From contig JAUXFS010000039.1 in NCBI GenBank assembly GCA_030622775.1, forward strand, positions 1 to 9,152: a stretch of DNA of 9,152 nt. The letters are read 5' to 3'. This stretch comes from Rhodospirillales bacterium (lineage in GTDB: Bacteria > Pseudomonadota > Alphaproteobacteria > Rhodospirillales > Defluviicoccaceae). Each line of letters begins with the position of its first letter. The first letter of the stretch is position 1. The notes below the pieces were generated by a model. The model saw only the letters and a list, made by a program, of their open reading frames with translations. It made no database searches and was not told where the DNA came from. Of the stretch, positions 6,189 to 9,152 are shown in pieces. The translations under genes and the position numbers were made by a program.

Positions 6189-6488
6189 CTACCCTTCAGG
6201 CTTTGCGGCCTTGCGGGCTCGAGACGTGCGGGGCTTTTTCGGTGCCGACAGTTTGGCCTCCAGTTCGACGACCCGCTTCTCCAGTTTCTCCTGTTCGGCG
6301 CGGGCGGTTGCGGCGGTCGCCTTGACCGCCTCGAACTCCTCGCGGCTGACCAGGTCGAGGTCGCCGAGCAGGCGCTCCATCTGCTGACGGATCAAGCCGT
6401 TGATTTCGTCCTTGATGCCGGCGATCGTCGATGCGGCGCCACTCGCCACTTTGGCCAGATCGTCGAGCAAGCGATTGCTGGTTTGCAT
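6189..6488 (-). CDS. ubiK: UbiK / BMFP-domain accessory factor
   Basis: A 99-residue member of the BMFP family (membrane-fusogenic coiled-coil proteins); the gamma-proteobacterial member UbiK assists ubiquinone biosynthesis by binding UbiJ and lipids. Residues 1-40 form an amphipathic helix (NRLLDDLAKVASGAASTIAGIKDEI, 5-29, then LIRQQMERLL, 32-41). LVSREEFEAVKATAATARAEQEKLEKRVVELEAKL (46-80) is the trimeric coiled coil with the family's V-S-R-E-E-F-E motif. The tail (81-99) is Lys/Arg-rich. The start ATG (6486-6488) follows a GGAGGAGAAGG purine run; the TTG at 6509 is an unnecessary extension. It is transcribed divergently from hldD. In alphaproteobacteria the exact role of this family is less certain than in E. 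coli. Confidence 0.88.
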   Translation of the reverse strand: MQTSNRLLDDLAKVASGAASTIAGIKDEINGLIRQQMERLLGDLDLVSREEFEAVKATAATARAEQEKLEKRVVELEAKLSAPKKPRTSRARKAAKPEG

Positions 6489-6555
6489 GGCCTTCTCCTC
6501 CGTCGGCAACCGGGAAATGCGATCCGGTACACCCTTTCACCGGGGCACCGGCATT

Positions 6556-6584
6556 ATTATGGAGTGATGGCGCCATCGTCGCAA
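6556..6584 (-). promoter_or_regulatory. Promoter of the ubiK-like gene
   Basis: Minus-strand TTGCGA (6579-6584) and CATAAT (6556-6561) are separated by exactly 17 bases, giving a predicted leader of about 60 bases. A perfect 12-base palindrome GATGGCGCCATC (6566-6577) lies wholly within the spacer. Confidence 0.55.
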
Positions 6585-6594
6585 CCGCGGTTGC
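6566..6594. promoter_or_regulatory. Paired palindromes in the divergent promoter region
   Basis: GATGGCGCCATC (6566-6577, 12 bases) and GCAACCGCGGTTGC (6581-6594, 14 bases) are both perfect palindromes, three bases apart. The second fills the gap between the two back-to-back -35 boxes and overlaps the minus-strand one. A regulator here could control both transcripts; the binding protein is unknown. Confidence 0.45.
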
Positions 6595-6623
6595 TTGCGA
6601 TATGCGGCCTTCTGTCCTATAAC
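6595..6623 (+). promoter_or_regulatory. Promoter of hldD
   Basis: TTGCGA (6595-6600) and TATAAC (6618-6623) stand exactly 17 bases apart. The expected transcription start, about 7 bases past the -10 box, falls at 6630-6631, on the hldD ATG itself. The same -35 hexamer is used by the divergent promoter. Confidence 0.65.
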
Positions 6624-6630
6624 GCCGGGC

Positions 6631-7617
6631 ATGTTCCTGATCACCGGAGGTGCCGGCTTCATCGGGTCCAACGTCGTGGCGGCGTTGGAGGAGCGGGGTT
6701 TGGCCCCGCCGGTGGTGTGCGACCGTCTTCGCGCCGGCGACAAGTGGCGCAACATCGCCAAGCGCGAGCTGCATGATCTCGTCAATCCGGGAACCCTTTT
6801 CGATTTTCTCGAGCGCAAAGGCGGCGGGATAACGGCGGTGATCCACATGGGCGCCGTCAGCGCCACCACCGAGACCGACGCCGACTTGACCCTGGACACC
6901 AACTTCCGGCTGTCGACGCGCTTGTGGACATGGTGCGCGGAACACGGAGTACCGTTCGTTTACGCTTCGTCCGCGGCGACCTACGGCGGCGGCGATCGAG
7001 GGTTCGACGACGACGCTTCGCCGGCGGCTTTGGCCGAATTGAGGCCGTTGAACGTCTACGGTTGGAGCAAGCACCTTTTCGACCGCTGGGTGATGCGCCG
7101 TGTCGCCGAGGAAGGGGCCAGCCCTCCCCAATGGGTGGGGCTCAAATTTTTCAACGTTTACGGCCCGAACGAATACCACAAGGGGCCGCAGGCGAGCGTC
7201 GTCTCCCATGTCTATCCGACGGCGAAGGCCGGCCGCACCGCTCGCCTGTTCAAGTCCCATAACCCCGACTATCCGGACGGGGGACAGCTTCGCGACTTCG
7301 TCTGGGTGGGAGACTGCGTCGACGTGATGATGTGGCTGCTCGACAACGAGGGGGTGAGCGGCCTGTTCAATTGCGGCACCGGCACAGCGCGGAGTTTTGC
7401 CGATCTTGCCGGCGCGGTCTATCGTGCCCTCGGCAAAGAGCCGGCGATCGAGTACGTGCCGACCCCCGAAGCCATTCGCGAGAAGTACCAGTATTTCACC
7501 GAAGCCCGCCTCGATCGTCTCCGCGCCGCCGGCTATCGCCGCCCGTTCACCTCGCTCGAAGACGGCGTCACCGCTTACGTACAGGGCTATCTCGACAGTC
7601 CGGATCCCTATCGGTGA
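6631..7617 (+). CDS. hldD: ADP-L-glycero-D-manno-heptose-6-epimerase
   Basis: Cytosolic NAD(P)-dependent epimerase that makes ADP-L-glycero-D-manno-heptose, the activated heptose of the lipopolysaccharide inner core. The 328-residue product aligns by eye with E. coli HldD (310 residues): Rossmann loop ITGGAGFIGSN (4-14), MGAVSATTETD (73-83), YASSAATYGG (111-120), the catalytic NVYGWSK (141-147; Tyr143, Lys147), FFNVYGPNEYHKG (173-185) with the second catalytic Lys184, RDFVWVGD (221-228) and FNCGTGTARSF (246-256). The ATG at 6631 is preferred: the reading frame extends to a TTG at 6595, but that TTG is part of the -35 box. No ribosome site precedes the ATG and the promoter predicts a leaderless mRNA. 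lgt begins 25 bases downstream, so the two cell-envelope genes are probably one transcript. Confidence 0.95.
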   Translation: MFLITGGAGFIGSNVVAALEERGLAPPVVCDRLRAGDKWRNIAKRELHDLVNPGTLFDFLERKGGGITAVIHMGAVSATTETDADLTLDTNFRLSTRLWTWCAEHGVPFVYASSAATYGGGDRGFDDDASPAALAELRPLNVYGWSKHLFDRWVMRRVAEEGASPPQWVGLKFFNVYGPNEYHKGPQASVVSHVYPTAKAGRTARLFKSHNPDYPDGGQLRDFVWVGDCVDVMMWLLDNEGVSGLFNCGTGTARSFADLAGAVYRALGKEPAIEYVPTPEAIREKYQYFTEARLDRLRAAGYRRPFTSLEDGVTAYVQGYLDSPDPYR

Positions 7618-7642
7618 CCGTGGCGCACGATTCCACGTCGGC

Positions 7643-8437
7643 ATGACCTTCGCCATTCCCTACCCGGTTATCGACCCTATCCTGTTCGAAATCGGGCCGT
7701 TTGCCATACGCTGGTACGCGCTCGCGTATATCTCCGGACTGCTGCTCGGCTGGCGGTACGCGCTGTGGCTGAACAAGCGTCCGCCGCACGCCGCCTACGC
7801 GCGCGACATCGACGACTTCCTGGTCTGGGCGACCCTCGGCGTGGTGCTCGGCGGCCGCCTCGGCTACGTGCTGTTCTACAAGACCGACTACTATCTGGAG
7901 AACCCGCTCGCCGCCCTCCAGGTCTGGCGTGGCGGCATGTCGTTTCACGGCGGGCTCCTCGGCGTGGCCGTCGCCACGCTCCTGTTCTGCCGGCGGCGGA
8001 AGATCGCCCTGCTTCCGTTCGCCGACCTGATCGCCTGCGTCGCTCCCATCGGCCTGTTGCTGGGGCGCGTCGCCAACTTCGTCAACACCGAGTTGGTCGG
8101 CCGGGTCACCGACGTGCCGTGGGCGATGGTGTTTCCCGGCTACGGTCCCGAGCCACGCCATCCCAGCCAGCTCTACGAGGCGGCGCTGGAAGGGATCGTT
8201 CTGCTTGTCGTCGTCCACCTGCTGTGGCGGGTAGAGGCGATTCGCCGCCGCCCGGGCATTCTGTCGGGAGCGTTTCTCATCGGCTACGCTTGTTTTCGCG
8301 GAATCGCCGAACTGTTCCGTCAGCCGGACGCCCACATCGGGTTTCTCCTCGCCGGCACCACCATGGGCCAGTGGCTGTCGGTGCCGATGGCGATCGTCGG
8401 CGCCGCGCTGATCGTTCGTGCCACGGCCCGTCGATAG
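7643..8437 (+). CDS. lgt: Prolipoprotein diacylglyceryl transferase
   Basis: Integral inner-membrane enzyme that transfers a diacylglyceryl group from phosphatidylglycerol to the lipobox cysteine of prolipoproteins, the first step of lipoprotein maturation. The 264-residue product has about seven hydrophobic segments and all family signatures: RWYALAY (23-29; Tyr25), RGGMSFHGGLLG (96-107; His102), GLLLGRVANFVNTELVGR (137-154; Arg142, Asn145, Glu150), HPSQLYEA (173-180) and FRGIAELFRQPD (218-229; Arg219, Glu223). These correspond to the essential E. coli residues His103, Arg143, Arg239 and Glu243. The ATG at 7643 gives a normal N-terminus (MTFAIPYPVIDPI) but has no evident ribosome site, so translation may depend on coupling to hldD. 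The TAG stop (8435-8437) is shared with the repeat element: its AG are the element's first two bases. Confidence 0.97.
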   Translation: MTFAIPYPVIDPILFEIGPFAIRWYALAYISGLLLGWRYALWLNKRPPHAAYARDIDDFLVWATLGVVLGGRLGYVLFYKTDYYLENPLAALQVWRGGMSFHGGLLGVAVATLLFCRRRKIALLPFADLIACVAPIGLLLGRVANFVNTELVGRVTDVPWAMVFPGYGPEPRHPSQLYEAALEGIVLLVVVHLLWRVEAIRRRPGILSGAFLIGYACFRGIAELFRQPDAHIGFLLAGTTMGQWLSVPMAIVGAALIVRATARR

Positions 8438-8469
8438 TATCCACTTTCGCGATTCCATGCCCCATGTGA
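8436..8469 (+). repeat. Left terminal inverted repeat of the element
   Basis: Starts with AGTATCCACTTTC and ends with GCCCCATGTGA. It differs from the reverse complement of the right repeat only at 8440 (T versus C) and 8449 (G versus A). Its first two bases complete the lgt TAG stop codon. Confidence 0.85.
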
Positions 8470-8563
8470 TCGTTTTTCCCGCGCCCTCGGCAGAAGGCGG
8501 TGCGCCGGCGATGCCGGAGCATCGTCAAGCGCCGTCGACGCCCCGAGGGCGCGGGAAAAGCGA
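8470..8563 (+). repeat. Long stem-loop 1 of the element
   Basis: Arms 8470-8490 and 8543-8563 pair over 21 positions: 17 consecutive Watson-Crick pairs (CCCGCGCCCTCGG core), one G-U wobble, then three more pairs. The 52-base loop contains a further hairpin, CGATGC-CGGA-GCATCG (8509-8524), with partial pairing around it. Transcribed from lgt, it would form a very stable RNA structure. Confidence 0.8.
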
Positions 8564-8572
8564 CCCTGCGGG

Positions 8573-8667
8573 CGGTCTTCCGAGGCCCCCGGCGGCGTTG
8601 CGCGCCGCTTGTGATGCTCCAGCATCACGGCGCAACGCGCGCCTGGCCGGACGACCTCGGAAGACCG
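8573..8667 (+). repeat. Nested stem-loop 2 of the element
   Basis: Three stems nest inside one another: CGGTCTTCCGAGG with CCTCGGAAGACCG (8573-8585/8655-8667, 13 bp), GCGTTGCGC with GCGCAACGC (8595-8603/8630-8638, 9 bp) and GTGATGCT with AGCATCAC (8611-8618/8621-8628, 8 bp). All are perfect. The structure ends exactly where the right terminal repeat begins. Confidence 0.8.
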
Positions 8668-8701
8668 TCACATGGGGCATGGAATCGTGAAAGTGGGTAC
8701 T
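8668..8701 (-). repeat. Right terminal inverted repeat of the element
   Basis: The reverse complement of the left repeat at 32 of 34 positions. It contains the ATG (8672-8674) that opens the downstream methyltransferase frame; codons 1-10 of that frame are exactly 8672-8701, the rest of the repeat. Confidence 0.85.
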
Positions 8702-9111
8702 GGCGGCACCGCCTCGCCGCTGGCTCGGCTTCTCGGGCGGCGCATCGCGTCCACCGGGCCGATCAGCGTCGCCGAATACATGGCCGAGGCGCTGGGGCAC
8801 CCCCGTTACGGCTACTACACCGGCCGCGACCCGCTCGGCCGGGACGGAGATTTCATCACCGCGCCCGAGATCTCCCAGATGTTCGGGGAACTGATCGGAT
8901 TGTGGTGCGCGGCGGTGTGGCGGGCGATAGGCGGGCCCGACCCGGTCAATCTGGTCGAGCTCGGCCCGGGGCGGGGTACGCTGATCGCCGACGGGCTGCG
9001 CGCCGCCGCCCGGACGGCGCCCGAGTTTTCGAGTGCCCTGAGGCTCCACCTGGTGGAGATCAGCCCGGTGCTGCGGGATAGCCAGCGCCGGGCGCTGGCG
9101 CCGATCCGGCC
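8672..9111 (+). CDS. MidA/NDUFAF7-type SAM-dependent methyltransferase, N-terminal part
   Basis: Member of the COG1565 (MidA) family; the mitochondrial homologue NDUFAF7 dimethylates an arginine of a complex I subunit, while the bacterial role is not settled. Visible: SPLARLLGRRIASTGPISVAEYMAEALGHPRYGYYTGRDPLGRDGDFITAPEIS pattern (key blocks GPISVAEYM 29-37, HPRYGYY 43-49, GDFITAPEISQMFGE 59-73), the SAM-binding loop ELGPGRGTL (96-104) and LHLVEISPVLR (125-135). Only 146 full codons of a protein usually near 350 residues are present, because genomic sequence stops at 9111. The start is uncertain: ATG 8672, with GGAAG 8 bases upstream, lies inside the repeat element; GTG codons at 8687 and 8693 are also inside it. 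Typical family members begin close to the SPLARLL motif, so the first ten residues are repeat-derived. Probably co-transcribed with lgt. Confidence 0.88.
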
Positions 9112-9152
9112 AAGTCGGAGGCCAAGCGGTCTTAGGAAGACAAGGTAGAGAG
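9112..9152 (+). other. Sequencing adapter read-through (not genomic)
   Basis: Bases 9112-9143 match, as I remember it, the full 32-base MGI/BGI (DNBSEQ) adapter that begins AAGTCGGAGG and ends GGAAGACAA. The nine remaining bases, GGTAGAGAG, would be the start of the sample barcode that follows the adapter in that library design. The methyltransferase family similarity stops exactly here, and the in-frame TAG at 9146-9148 lies in the putative barcode. Confidence 0.93.

Larger units (their letters stand above)
8436..8701. mobile_element. MITE-like palindromic repeat element inserted between lgt and the methyltransferase gene
   Basis: A 266-base non-coding element bounded by 34-base inverted repeats (8436-8469 and 8668-8701) that match at 32 of 34 positions. 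The ends read AGTATCCACTTTC on the left and, reverse-complemented, AGTACCCACTTTC on the right. The interior is almost entirely hairpin: a 21-bp stem-loop (8470-8563) and a nested 13-bp stem-loop (8573-8667). No transposase frame exists; frames crossing it in either direction begin with the same DSMPHV peptide because they read the two arms of the inverted repeat. The size, ends and lack of coding capacity fit a miniature inverted-repeat element mobilised by a transposase elsewhere. A target duplication cannot be defined from one copy. Confidence 0.75.

Noticed and set aside
6196..7656. A 486-residue minus-strand frame spanning hldD and the ubiK-like gene
   Set aside because: It is antisense to the well-supported hldD over most of its length and reads the ubiK-like gene in a wrong frame; no domain is recognisable.
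8418..8690. Frames across the repeat element, on both strands, containing DSMPHV
   Set aside because: They translate the two arms of the terminal inverted repeat and the hairpins; the composition is low complexity and no domain is present.
9112..9148. A genuine frameshift or premature stop in the methyltransferase
   Set aside because: The loss of similarity coincides with the first base of the sequencing adapter, so it is a technical artefact.

Overview
The window is high-GC, tightly packed bacterial chromosome. Its gene content (an UbiK/BMFP-family protein, a YbjN-domain protein next to proC, a polyhydroxybutyrate-type phasin, and lgt followed by a MidA/NDUFAF7-type methyltransferase) fits an alphaproteobacterium, probably of the Rhodospirillales type. 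That placement is inference from family content and neighbourhood, not from a search. Nearly everything is ordinary core or near-core metabolism; I see no defence island, phage, CRISPR array, tRNA or rRNA.

Layout. (1) 1-1079, plus strand: the C-terminal part of an EnvZ-like sensor histidine kinase, open at the left edge. (2) 1062-1259, minus strand: a small 65-residue protein of unknown function that converges on the kinase gene. (3) 1260-1763: about 500 bases with no convincing gene but several short dyads. (4) 1764-2543, plus strand: an NfsA-type flavin nitroreductase. (5) 2587-6488, minus strand: six co-directional genes, in transcription order ubiK-like, ybjN-like, proC, a TetR-type regulator with a COQ9-like tail, a phasin and csaA. 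At least three have their own promoter candidate, and the phasin gene has a clear intrinsic terminator, so this is a gene cluster more than one operon. (6) 6489-6630: a compact divergent promoter region. (7) 6631-9111, plus strand: hldD (heptose epimerase for LPS), lgt (lipoprotein diacylglyceryl transferase) and a MidA-type methyltransferase, probably one transcript.

The most interesting structure is between lgt and the methyltransferase gene. A 266-base element (8436-8701) is bounded by 34-base inverted repeats that differ at two positions, and it is filled with long nested hairpins. It looks like a MITE or other non-autonomous palindromic repeat. Its left end supplies the last two bases of the lgt stop codon. 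Its right end supplies the apparent start and first ten codons of the next gene, so the element fills the whole junction.

The phasin promoter carries a striking regulatory site: a 14-base perfect inverted repeat whose arms each contain a TGC-N3-GCA dyad, resembling PhaR-type operators. The ubiK-hldD divergent region has two perfect palindromes packed around the two promoters, and hldD looks leaderless.

Technical warning: the last 41 bases (9112-9152) are not genomic. They match the MGI/BGI (DNBSEQ) sequencing adapter as I remember it, followed by nine bases that may be a barcode. The methyltransferase gene is therefore cut at 9111, and the in-frame stop at 9146 is an artefact.
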